64,000 nt of DNA. Source: Mariniflexile sp. AS56. GTDB taxonomy: Bacteria; Bacteroidota; Bacteroidia; Flavobacteriales; Flavobacteriaceae. Positions within the stretch are counted from its first letter, which is position 1. Every line of letters starts with the position of its first letter. The notes below the pieces were generated by a model. That model did no database searches and had not been told where the DNA came from. It worked only from the letters and a program-made list of their open reading frames with translations. The translations under genes were made by a program, and so were the position numbers. Shown here one piece after another: positions 55,227 through 63,055 of this stretch. Location of the stretch: assembly GCF_030552475.1 (NCBI RefSeq), contig NZ_JAUPED010000003.1, positions 62,001-126,000 on the forward strand, given 5' to 3'.

Positions 55227-55237
55227 TTTTTTATATA

Positions 55238-55286
55238 TTTGCTTAATCGTTTAAGCAAAAGTACAGTATTACTTTTTATTATCAAA
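55238..55286 (-). promoter_or_regulatory. lacI-type promoter with overlapping operator 1
   Basis: On the minus strand a TTTG -33 (55286-55283) lies 19 nt before TACTTTTG (55263-55256). A near-perfect palindrome at 55238-55259 (20 of 22 positions) overlaps the -7 box and start site. That position fits autorepression by the LacI protein. Confidence 0.65.
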
Positions 55287-55331
55287 ACAGATTATTCTGA
55301 TTTAGGTTTTAGTATATTTAATGCGAAGCAC

Positions 55332-55351
55332 TTGCTTAAACGTTTAAGCAA
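55332..55351 (+). promoter_or_regulatory. LacI operator 2, perfect 20-bp palindrome before kdgK
   Basis: TTGCTTAAACGTTTAAGCAA is an exact palindrome with central CG, as typical of LacI-family sites. It shares its arms with operator 1, 94 nt away, and lies 35 nt before the kdgK start. A weak TATATTTA box lies at 55313-55320. Confidence 0.75.
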
Positions 55352-55385
55352 AAATTTTATTTAACTAATTTTATAATTAAAAGAC

Positions 55386-56426
55386 ATGAGTAGAGTAGTA
55401 ACATTTGGTGAGATTATGCTAAGATTAGCACCTCAAGGATTTTTAAGATTTTCTCAAGCAGACAATTTTGACGTTGTTTATGGTGGTGGAGAATCTAACG
55501 TTGCAGTATCATTAGCTAATTATGGTATTTCTGTAGATTTTTTAACACGTTTACCTAAAAATGATATTGGTGAATGTGCTATGATGGAAATGCGTAAAAG
55601 AGGTGTTGGTGTAGATAAAATTGTTTGGGGTGGAGACCGTTTAGGTATTTATTTCTTAGAAACTGGTGCTGTATCTAGAGGTAGTAAAGTGGTTTATGAT
55701 AGAGCACACTCTTCTATGGCGACTATTCAATCTGGTATGATTGACTGGGAAAAAGTTTTCGAAGGTGTAGAATGGTTTCATTGGACTGGTATTACTCCAG
55801 CTATTTCTCAAAGTTCTGCTGATGTTTGTTTAGAAGCTGTTAAAGCGGCTAGCAAATTAGGTGTTACTATTTCAACTGATTTAAATTACCGTGCAAAATT
55901 ATGGAAATTCGGTGGTGATCGTGAAGCGATCATGACGGAATTAACTTCTTACTGTGATGTTATTCTTGGAAATGAAGAAGATGCTGAAATGCATTTTGGT
56001 ATAAAACCAGAAGGTGCAGCAGTTCAAACTCACGGTCATGATGTAAAAGCGGAAGCATTTTTATCAGTTTGTCAACAAATGATGAAAAAATTCCCAAGAG
56101 CTAAAAAAGTAATTACAACTTTAAGAGGTTCTATCTCTGCATCTCATAACACATGGGCTGGAGTTTTATATGATGGTAAACAAATGTTACAAACACGTCA
56201 ATACCAAATTACAGATATCGTTGATAGAGTAGGTGGTGGAGATTCTTTCATGGGTGGTTTAATTTATGGTTTATTAACGTACCCAGATAACGACCAAAAT
56301 GCATTAGATTTTGCAGTAGCAGCGTCTTGTTTAAAACACACTATTAAAGGTGATGCCAACTTAGTAACTGTAGAAGAAGTAACCAAACTTATGGGTGGTG
56401 ATGCTTCTGGTAGAGTTGCTAGATAG
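55386..56426 (+). CDS. kdgK: 2-keto-3-deoxygluconate kinase (PfkB family)
   Basis: A 346-residue ribokinase-family sugar kinase. GEIMLRLAPQGFLRFSQ opens the fold. The substrate pocket has GGGESNVAVSLANYG, and the anion hole is VDRVGGGDSFMGGLIYG. Position ahead of a KDPG aldolase supports KDG as substrate, giving KDPG. Its codon use is cleaner and less AT-biased than neighbours, as expected for a highly expressed gene. A terminator-like hairpin lies between it and the next gene. Confidence 0.87.
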   Translation: MSRVVTFGEIMLRLAPQGFLRFSQADNFDVVYGGGESNVAVSLANYGISVDFLTRLPKNDIGECAMMEMRKRGVGVDKIVWGGDRLGIYFLETGAVSRGSKVVYDRAHSSMATIQSGMIDWEKVFEGVEWFHWTGITPAISQSSADVCLEAVKAASKLGVTISTDLNYRAKLWKFGGDREAIMTELTSYCDVILGNEEDAEMHFGIKPEGAAVQTHGHDVKAEAFLSVCQQMMKKFPRAKKVITTLRGSISASHNTWAGVLYDGKQMLQTRQYQITDIVDRVGGGDSFMGGLIYGLLTYPDNDQNALDFAVAASCLKHTIKGDANLVTVEEVTKLMGGDASGRVAR

Positions 56427-56437
56427 TAAATTTATAG

Positions 56438-56472
56438 CCTACAAGATTTTATAAGTCTTGTAGGTTTTTTTT
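56438..56472 (+). terminator. intrinsic terminator after kdgK
   Basis: CCTACAAGA (56438-56446) pairs with TCTTGTAGG (56456-56464), followed by eight T. It suggests partial termination between kdgK and the pfp gene, so kdgK may be made in excess. Confidence 0.8.
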
Positions 56473-56519
56473 AGTATTTCTTTTATTGGCTTCAACTAAA
56501 TTTTAAACTTTTTAAGTGT

Positions 56520-57737
56520 ATGAAAAAATCGATTGCGATTATTTGCGGCGGTGGCCCTGCTCCAGGTATTAATACTGTTATTAGTACTGTTGCTAAAACC
56601 TTTATGAAGGATGGATACAAAGTAATTGGTGTGCATCATGGGTATAAAGGATTACTTTCTGAAGACCCAGAAGTAAAGATTTTTGATTTTCATCACGCCG
56701 ATCGTATTTTTAGTCGTGGAGGTTCTACTTTAATTATGAGTAGATTCAAACCTAAAGACAGCGATTTTAAAGCTGATTTTTTCAAAAAGAATAATGTGAA
56801 ATTATTGGTCACTATTGGTGGAGATGATACAGCTTCTACAGCCAATAGGTTAACCAAATATCTTCAAACTCAAGAGCTTGATGTGGCTCACGTACATGTT
56901 CCTAAAACAATAGATAACGATTTGCCTTTGCCAGATAGAAATCCAACCTTTGGTTTTCATACAGCTAAAGATGAAGGTGTTCGTATTGGAAATACGGTTT
57001 ATGAAGACGCACGAACTAGTGAAAATTGGTTTGTTATGTCTGCCATGGGGCGTTCAGCAGGACATTTAGCATTCGGAATTGCTTCGGCATGTCATTTTCA
57101 AATGATGATTATTCCAGAAATGTTCAACAAAACAACCATTACTTTCGAGAAGTTAATTAATATGATTATTTCTTCCATCGTTAAATGTAAAATTAAGGGT
57201 GTTGAATATGGTGTAGCCATGGTAAGTGAAGGTGTTTTTCATTTTATGGACGAAGCCGAAATTATAAACTCAGGTATTAACTTCACTTATGATGACCACG
57301 GACATCCTGAATTAGGAAATGTAAGTAAGTCGCATATATTCAATTATCTTTTACAAGTTAAGTTGAAAGAGATTGGGTTGGAAGTAAAAACAAGACCTGT
57401 AGAACTTGGTTATGAATTAAGATGTTGTAACCCAATTGCATTCGATTTAACTTTATGTACCTTGCTAGGTATAGGTGTTAAAAAATTATACGATCAAGGT
57501 ATTTCAGGTTGTATTGTTAGCGCCAACTCAAAAGGAGATATTACACCTTTGTTTTTAAAGGATTTTGAAGATGAAAACGGAAAAATTCCACCAAGATTGG
57601 TAGATATTAATTCGGATATGGCACAGCTATTCATCAATAATTTATTCTATATTCAAGAGAAGGATTACGAAAAAGCAAAAAAATATGTTTCTAATCCGGA
57701 GGCATACGATTTTAAGAAAATATTAAACTGGAATTGA
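56520..57737 (+). CDS. PPi-type 6-phosphofructokinase (PfkA superfamily)
   Basis: A 405-residue phosphofructokinase. IAIICGGGPAPGINTVI is the nucleotide/phosphate loop. GGDDT (100-104) and PKTIDND (128-134) are the donor-site motifs. Asp103 and Lys129 are the residues that mark PPi-dependent enzymes, where ATP-type enzymes have Gly at both positions. Substrate binding shows at MSAMGRSAGHLA and in SEGVFHF. It is longer than the 320-residue ATP enzymes. Its place between KDG kinase and KDPG aldolase is unusual. I infer reversible fructose-6-P/fructose-1,6-P2 conversion. Confidence 0.82.
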   Translation: MKKSIAIICGGGPAPGINTVISTVAKTFMKDGYKVIGVHHGYKGLLSEDPEVKIFDFHHADRIFSRGGSTLIMSRFKPKDSDFKADFFKKNNVKLLVTIGGDDTASTANRLTKYLQTQELDVAHVHVPKTIDNDLPLPDRNPTFGFHTAKDEGVRIGNTVYEDARTSENWFVMSAMGRSAGHLAFGIASACHFQMMIIPEMFNKTTITFEKLINMIISSIVKCKIKGVEYGVAMVSEGVFHFMDEAEIINSGINFTYDDHGHPELGNVSKSHIFNYLLQVKLKEIGLEVKTRPVELGYELRCCNPIAFDLTLCTLLGIGVKKLYDQGISGCIVSANSKGDITPLFLKDFEDENGKIPPRLVDINSDMAQLFINNLFYIQEKDYEKAKKYVSNPEAYDFKKILNWN

Positions 57738-57784
57738 AAAAATTCTAAAGAATAAAAAATAAACAACAAAAAAATAATAACAAC

Positions 57785-58453
57785 ATGGCACAATTTTCAA
57801 GAATAGAAGTAGCTCAAGCCATGAAAGATACAGGGATGATTCCTTTATTTTTTCATAGTGATATTGAGTTAAGTAAAAAAGTATTAAAAGCTTGTTACGA
57901 TGGTGGAGCAAGATTAATGGAATTTACAGCACGTGGTGATTTCGCTCACGAAGTTTTTGGTGAATTAACCAAATATGCTATCAAAGAATTACCAGGTATG
58001 ATTATGGGTGTTGGTTCTGTTACAGACGGTGCAGCAGCTTCTTTATACATGGCTTTGGGTGCAAACTTTATTGTAACGCCTGTTTTAAGAGAAGATATCG
58101 CTATTGCATGTAACCGTAAAAAAGTTTTATGGTCTCCAGGCTGTGGTACATTAACTGAAATTGCTAGAGCAGAAGAGTTAGGTTGCGAAATAGTGAAATT
58201 ATTCCCTGGTGATATTTACGGACCACAATTTGTAAAAGGCATTAAAGGCCCACAACCATGGACAAGCGTTATGCCAACAGGTGGTGTTTCTCCAACAGAA
58301 GAAAACCTAAAAGGATGGTTTGATGCTGGTGTAACTTGTGTAGGTATGGGGTCTCAATTAATCTCTAAAGAGATTATAGCGAACAAAGATTACGCAAAAC
58401 TAGAGGCAGACGTTAAGAAAGCAATGGCTCTTGTAAAAGCTGTTAGAAAATAA
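57785..58453 (+). CDS. eda: KDPG / 4-hydroxy-2-oxoglutarate aldolase
   Basis: A 222-residue class I aldolase. It splits KDPG to pyruvate and glyceraldehyde-3-phosphate. Motifs are the Glu in LMEFTARGDF, VGSVTDGAAA, the Lys Schiff base in EIVKLFPGD and VMPTGGVSP. It is the last gene of the operon, 47 nt after the pfp gene, and ends with a strong shared terminator. Confidence 0.92.
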   Translation: MAQFSRIEVAQAMKDTGMIPLFFHSDIELSKKVLKACYDGGARLMEFTARGDFAHEVFGELTKYAIKELPGMIMGVGSVTDGAAASLYMALGANFIVTPVLREDIAIACNRKKVLWSPGCGTLTEIARAEELGCEIVKLFPGDIYGPQFVKGIKGPQPWTSVMPTGGVSPTEENLKGWFDAGVTCVGMGSQLISKEIIANKDYAKLEADVKKAMALVKAVRK

Positions 58454-58479
58454 TTTTTTTAGTTTTCTAAAAATAAATG

Positions 58480-58511
58480 AAAAGCCGAACTAGTAAGTTC
58501 GGCTTTTTTTA
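58480..58511. terminator. bidirectional terminator between eda and the convergent gene
   Basis: AAAGCCGAACT pairs with AGTTCGGCTTT and T-runs lie on both outer sides. It overlaps the stop codon of the convergent lipoprotein gene, serving both transcripts. Confidence 0.85.
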
Positions 58512-58955
58512 TTCAATACGTTTGTAATTCTCAGCATATATAGGATGGCCTAAACTATCAATTTCAACCTGAGTGAATGATTCTTCATCAATTGTTATAT
58601 CGAAAATATATTTATTATTTTTCTTTATATGGATGTTCATGGCTTTTGAACCATAATCTAAAACCTCGGTTAAGGTACCATCTTTAAACGTATAATCTCC
58701 AACACCAAACCAATCTAAAGAATCCCAGGCACGTAACCTACTCCACATAATTTTGGTTTTAGAATACATTTTCATTTGCTTATAGTCTTTTGATGAGTTT
58801 ATGGTGTCTACAGAGCCATCCTCTTTATAGTTTAAAAAGCTCACTAGCTCCCAAGCACCTTCTAAAGTATGTTCCTTTATTGGCGGTTCAACGGTTGTTT
58901 TATTGTTGCAAGAAAGAAGAAGGGATGTACAGAAAATAAATAAAAGTGTTTTCAT
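58509..58955 (-). CDS. lipocalin-like lipoprotein
   Basis: A 148-residue lipoprotein (FIFCTSLLLSCNNK, lipid Cys at 16). The mature part starts LEGAWELVSFLNYKEDGSVDTIN and continues with beta-rich KMYSKTKIMWSRL, a pattern of small lipocalin-like proteins in Bacteroidota. No ligand can be predicted. It converges with eda. Confidence 0.65.
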   Translation of the reverse strand: MKTLLFIFCTSLLLSCNNKTTVEPPIKEHTLEGAWELVSFLNYKEDGSVDTINSSKDYKQMKMYSKTKIMWSRLRAWDSLDWFGVGDYTFKDGTLTEVLDYGSKAMNIHIKKNNKYIFDITIDEESFTQVEIDSLGHPIYAENYKRIE

Positions 58956-59123
58956 AAATGAAACATTAAATTAATAATCGCATTACTACAATTTACGAAA
59001 AAAATAGGAGAAATAAAGTATTGAATAATAAGAGCTTATACTATGATAATATCTTTTGATAATTTTAACGTAAGTTTTATACCAAAAATTCTACTTTTGT
59101 TAAGATTAAATTTAATAGTAATT

Positions 59124-60104
59124 ATGTCAGATACAATTGAAAAATTAAAATGTTTAATAATTGGTTCGGGACCTGCAGGTTATACTGCAGCGATTTATGC
59201 AGCTAGAGCCAATATGAAACCTGTATTATATCAAGGGACACAACCAGGTGGCCAATTAACAACAACTAACGAAGTAGAAAACTTCCCAGGATACCCTGAT
59301 GGTATTACAGGTCCTGAAATGATGATGGAACTTCAAAAACAAGCAGAGCGTTTCGAAACAGATGTGCGTGATGGTTGGGTTACCAAAGTAGATTTTACAG
59401 GCGATGTACATAAAGTTTGGATTAATGAAACTAAAGAAATTCATTGTGATACCATTATTATTTCTACAGGAGCATCGGCTAAATATTTAGGTATAGATTC
59501 TGAACAGAAATATTTAAAATTAGGTGGAGGTGTTTCAGCTTGTGCTGTTTGTGATGGCTTCTTTTATAGAAACCAAGAAGTTGCTATCGTAGGGGCTGGA
59601 GATTCGGCTTGTGAAGAGGCGCATTACCTATCTAAATTATGTAAAAAAGTGACTATGTTGGTTAGACGTGATGAGTTTAGAGCATCTAAAATCATGGCTA
59701 ATAGAGTTAAAAACACAGCCAACATTGAAATATTGTTCAATACAGAAACTGATGAAGTTTTAGGTGACGGACAAGTAGTTACAGGTGTGCGTGTTTATAA
59801 CAATCAAACCAAAGAAAAACAAGAAATTCCTGTTACAGGGTTTTTTGTAGCTATTGGGCATAAACCTAATACAGATATTTTTAAAGGCTTTTTAGATTTA
59901 GATGAAACTGGTTATATTATAAATGTACCAGGAACTTCTAGAACAAATGTTGAAGGTGTTTTTGTCTCTGGAGATGCGGCAGACCATGTTTACAGACAGG
60001 CGATTACAGCTGCTGGAACAGGATGCATGGCAGCATTAGATGCAGAACGTTATTTGGCAGGAAAAGATGAGACGTTTGAAGTCTCTACTTCTAGTTATAA
60101 TTAG
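59124..60104 (+). CDS. trxB: thioredoxin-disulfide reductase
   Basis: A 326-residue flavoenzyme that reduces thioredoxin with NADPH. FAD-binding is at GSGPAGYTAAIYAARA (14-29) and NADPH-binding at GAGDSACEEAHYL. The redox pair is CAVC (C140, C143). The C-terminus has VFVSGDAADHVYRQAITAAGTGCMAA. The open frame extends 27 codons upstream, but the ATG at 59124 matches the family start. It ends before a terminator. Confidence 0.95.
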   Translation: MSDTIEKLKCLIIGSGPAGYTAAIYAARANMKPVLYQGTQPGGQLTTTNEVENFPGYPDGITGPEMMMELQKQAERFETDVRDGWVTKVDFTGDVHKVWINETKEIHCDTIIISTGASAKYLGIDSEQKYLKLGGGVSACAVCDGFFYRNQEVAIVGAGDSACEEAHYLSKLCKKVTMLVRRDEFRASKIMANRVKNTANIEILFNTETDEVLGDGQVVTGVRVYNNQTKEKQEIPVTGFFVAIGHKPNTDIFKGFLDLDETGYIINVPGTSRTNVEGVFVSGDAADHVYRQAITAAGTGCMAALDAERYLAGKDETFEVSTSSYN

Positions 60105-60120
60105 AAATAATAAAACGATA

Positions 60121-60154
60121 AAAAAAAGCCGAAGTAATTACTTCGGCTTTTTTT
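60121..60154 (+). terminator. intrinsic terminator after trxB
   Basis: AAAAAGCCGAAGT pairs with ACTTCGGCTTTTT, followed by T. It lies 17 nt after the stop. Confidence 0.85.
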
Positions 60155-60209
60155 ATTATTTGATTTTCTTAATTTATTAAAATGTGTTTTCTTTGAGAAC
60201 GATTTTAAA

Positions 60210-60283
60210 CGGGATGTGGCGCAGTCCGGTAGCGTACACGGCTGGGGGCCGTGTGGTCGCAGGTTCAAATCCTGTCATCCCGA
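60210..60283 (+). tRNA. tRNA-Pro (anticodon GGG)
   Basis: A 74-nt cloverleaf. Acceptor CGGGATG pairs with CATCCCG, with the C1-G72 pair typical of bacterial tRNA-Pro. The anticodon stem ACACGG/CCGTGT encloses CTGGGGG, giving anticodon GGG. The T-arm contains GGTTCAAATCC. CCA is not encoded. An integrase gene lies 225 nt downstream, so the 3' end is a likely integration target. Confidence 0.95.
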
Positions 60284-60394
60284 CGAACCTAGTAATAGGA
60301 AGTATCAGAACACTGTTAATTGTATGATTATCAGTGCTTTTTGTTTTTAGGCATTTTATTTGATGCCAATTAAAAGCAATTAAACTCAATAAAA

Positions 60395-60415
60395 AGGTGT
60401 GCAATCAGGTGTGCA
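60395..60415. repeat. 12-bp-phased direct repeat upstream of the integrase
   Basis: AGGTGTGCA occurs at 60395-60403 and 60407-60415. Direct repeats of this sort near tyrosine recombinase genes can be arm-type integrase sites, but nothing here proves it. Confidence 0.4.
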
Positions 60416-60508
60416 CTTTCTCACCAGAATTGTCGTAAATTTAAAGAGCATTTAAAAGCAATTTGACTTTCGTTTTTACCAAAAAATGTCAAACTAAAGC
60501 CGTTAAAA

Positions 60509-61765
60509 ATGCAGACAAACAGCACCTTTTCAATTATTTTCTTTACAAGAAAATCAAGAAGTACTGCGAACGAGTTATCCATTTATGTTCGCATTACAGT
60601 TTCTGGACAACGTTCAGAAATTAGTCTAAAACGAACGATTCTATTTAAAGAATGGGACAGTTCCAAAAACAGAGGACGAGGAAGCACTTATAAAATAAGA
60701 GTTTTGAACGCCTATCTAGACCAAGTTTATAGCCAATTATTGGATTGCCACAAACAACTGTTGGAAGAATCCAAGATCATTACAGCCAATGCCATAAAAG
60801 CAAGGTACTTGGGCGAGGATGATAACCATAAGACCTTAAAGGAATTAATAGCCTATCATAATACCAATATGGTAAGTGTTTTGAAACATGGTACGATGAA
60901 AAACTATGCTACCACAGAAAAATACTTGGATAAATTCCTAGACCAAAAACTAAACACAAACGACATCTATTTAAAACAATTGAATTATCGCTTTATCATT
61001 GACTTCGAGCAGTATTTGAGACACTATAAGAACAATAAAAAGAAATTGTCCTTATCTAATAATGGTGTCATGAAACATTTGGAACGCTTCAAGAAAATGA
61101 TAAACCTAGCGGTAAAACTGGAATGGATATTGAAAAACCCATTTGCACAATTTCAATTAAAATTTAAAAAGTTTGATAGGGCATACCTAACAGATAGGGA
61201 ACTGGAGCAAATCGAAAGCACTTATTACAACAACGATAGGCTAGAGCGTATAAAAGACTGTTTCATATTTTCTTGTTATACAGGACTGTCCTATGTCGAT
61301 GTAAAGGAACTAACAATAAACCAAATCACCATAGGTATAGATGCGACCCATTGGATATTCACCAAACGGGAAAAAACAAACGAAAGGGTAAAGATACCCA
61401 TCCTGCCCCAAGCCATGGCAATTATCGATAAATACAAGGATGCCAGTGAAAAGAAAGAAAACAGCCTGTTATTGCCCCTTTGCTCAAACCAAAAGGCAAA
61501 TAGTTACTTAAAGGAAATTGCCAAAGACTGTGGCATAAACAAGAACGTTACCTTCCACGTTGCCAGACATACTTTTGCCACTACGGTGATGCTATCCAAC
61601 GGAGTTCCCATAGAAACCGTGTCCAAACTGCTGGGACATTCCAAACTATCTACCACGCAGCTGTATGCACGAGTGGTGGAGACCAAGATAAGTGAGGATA
61701 TACAAAACCTGCTTGCGAGGTTTGAAATAAAAAAGCAAAAAGCAATGGAAGTTTTAGAGGTTTGA
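60509..61765 (+). CDS. tyrosine recombinase / integrase (IntDOT-like)
   Basis: A 418-residue integrase with an N-terminal arm-binding part (ELSIYVRITVSGQRSEISLKR), a SAM-like core-binding domain (about 100-210) and a catalytic domain from about 220. His-x-x-Arg is in HVARHTFATT, the second His in LLGHSKLST and the nucleophile Tyr in TTQLYAR. At the first catalytic Arg site it has Ser (S261, TGLSY), as reported for IntDOT of CTnDOT. The gene looks GC-richer than its surroundings. It sits just downstream of tRNA-Pro, so it probably marks one end of an integrated element. Confidence 0.85.
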   Translation: MQTNSTFSIIFFTRKSRSTANELSIYVRITVSGQRSEISLKRTILFKEWDSSKNRGRGSTYKIRVLNAYLDQVYSQLLDCHKQLLEESKIITANAIKARYLGEDDNHKTLKELIAYHNTNMVSVLKHGTMKNYATTEKYLDKFLDQKLNTNDIYLKQLNYRFIIDFEQYLRHYKNNKKKLSLSNNGVMKHLERFKKMINLAVKLEWILKNPFAQFQLKFKKFDRAYLTDRELEQIESTYYNNDRLERIKDCFIFSCYTGLSYVDVKELTINQITIGIDATHWIFTKREKTNERVKIPILPQAMAIIDKYKDASEKKENSLLLPLCSNQKANSYLKEIAKDCGINKNVTFHVARHTFATTVMLSNGVPIETVSKLLGHSKLSTTQLYARVVETKISEDIQNLLARFEIKKQKAMEVLEV

Positions 61766-62371
61766 AAAACGTTTTTAAAGGGATGGATTTAGAGGCTGGG
61801 TATTTAAAAACTCTTTTTGCATCAGTTCAGAAGTGTGCGCAGGGAATCCATCGCTTTAAAAATGAACCAAGCTCGCCCAAAGCGAGCGCGGTAGTAAGGA
61901 CTTAATTAACACCAAAATCCCTATTAACAAATTCTATCAAATAGAGTCAAATTTTAGGATTTCCGTGATTTTTACTAAAAAACTCCTTGATTTTACTGGG
62001 TGTTCGAAGCTTTTTTAGTAAAATTCACGGAAAAACGAAATCTATTAATATGGTAACTTGTTATAAATCAATCAAATACAAATCAGTAACATCGCGCAGC
62101 GTGTTACCCTCTTGCTTTTCCCCCCCCCTTAGTTTTACAAACACGCATTATATAGAGAATTTTTTATGATAGTGAGAGCTTGTAAGAAGTAACTTCATAT
62201 CGGGTGAAACTCTCAATAAATGTTAGCATTGATTAAGTTTATATGGAAATAAATTTGTTTATTGAATAATATTAAAATTAAAGTAAGTCTTTAGTATTAG
62301 TTTAAATTGTGCCAAATTTATTATTTTCTTTTTTATAGATTTGTTTAAACACTTAAGTACTCCCTAATTTA
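61766..62371. other. 606 nt without a gene, with palindromic elements
   Basis: The stretch after the integrase contains an AAGCTCGCC/GCGAGC palindrome near 61870 and a nine-C run at 62120-62128. Its main item is the 23-bp inverted repeat at 61960-61982 and 62011-62033, listed separately. I see no open frame that looks real. It could be a remnant of the mobile element that brought the integrase. Confidence 0.5.
61960..62033. repeat. 23-bp inverted repeat after the integrase
   Basis: 61960-61982 and the reverse complement of 62011-62033 match at 22 of 23 positions, separated by 28 nt. The arms begin TTTCCGTGA and end in ACTAAAAAA. Such a large hairpin could be a recombination or transfer site of the element, or a terminator for the integrase. 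Confidence 0.7.
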
Positions 62372-62929
62372 ATGAACCTTATACTTGAGGAAATAGCAAA
62401 AAAAAACGAAATAGTTTTTAAAAACTTTTTTGACAAACATTATAAAGAATTAGTTTTGTCTGCCAATGGCTATCTTTTTGATAAAGATTCCAGTGAAGAC
62501 ATAGTACAAGAAATCTTTATATATATATGGGAGCATGCCGGTAAATTAAATATTGAAACCTCTTTAAAAGGCTACCTCTATACCATGGTAAGAAATAGAT
62601 GTTTTAACTATCTAAAATCCATAAAAATTACCGATAATTTTGAATTGTTAGATTTTAATATCAATTTAATCACAGAGCACGTTTTTAATTCTACTTCAGA
62701 CGAAGATAAAACCATTGTATATCATCAAATTCTTAAAATTGTTGATACACTTCCTGAAAAAATGCAGCAAGTCGTTAAACTTAAGTTTCTTCATAATTAT
62801 AAGTACTCCGAGATAGCTAAGGAACTCGGGATTTCTGTAAATACTGTTAAAACACAGTTGAAAAGAGCAAAATTGAAAATTACAGAAATGGTAACAGTTA
62901 TACTTGTTTTGCTTGAAATAAATCAGTAA
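62372..62929 (+). CDS. ECF sigma factor, FecI-like
   Basis: A 185-residue sigma-70 family protein. Region 2 has FFDKHYKELVLSANGYL, SSEDIVQEIFIYIWE and GYLYTMVRNRCFNYLK. Region 4 has LPEKMQQVVKLKFLHNYKYSEIAKELGISVNTVKTQLKRA. Bacteroidota FecI-type sigma factors pair with a FecR anti-sigma and control a nearby SusCD operon. FecR follows 127 nt downstream. Its presence after the integrase suggests that the element or the region beyond carries a glycan locus. Confidence 0.92.
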   Translation: MNLILEEIAKKNEIVFKNFFDKHYKELVLSANGYLFDKDSSEDIVQEIFIYIWEHAGKLNIETSLKGYLYTMVRNRCFNYLKSIKITDNFELLDFNINLITEHVFNSTSDEDKTIVYHQILKIVDTLPEKMQQVVKLKFLHNYKYSEIAKELGISVNTVKTQLKRAKLKITEMVTVILVLLEINQ

Positions 62930-63055
62930 AAATTAATATTCGTTGATTTAAAATCATTGAATTTGATTTTTTTTTGAAAAAAAAGTATTTTTTTGTCACC
63001 CATTATTATCTTTTTGTTGTCTTAATGTTAAAGCATTGTAATACAAGACAACTAA

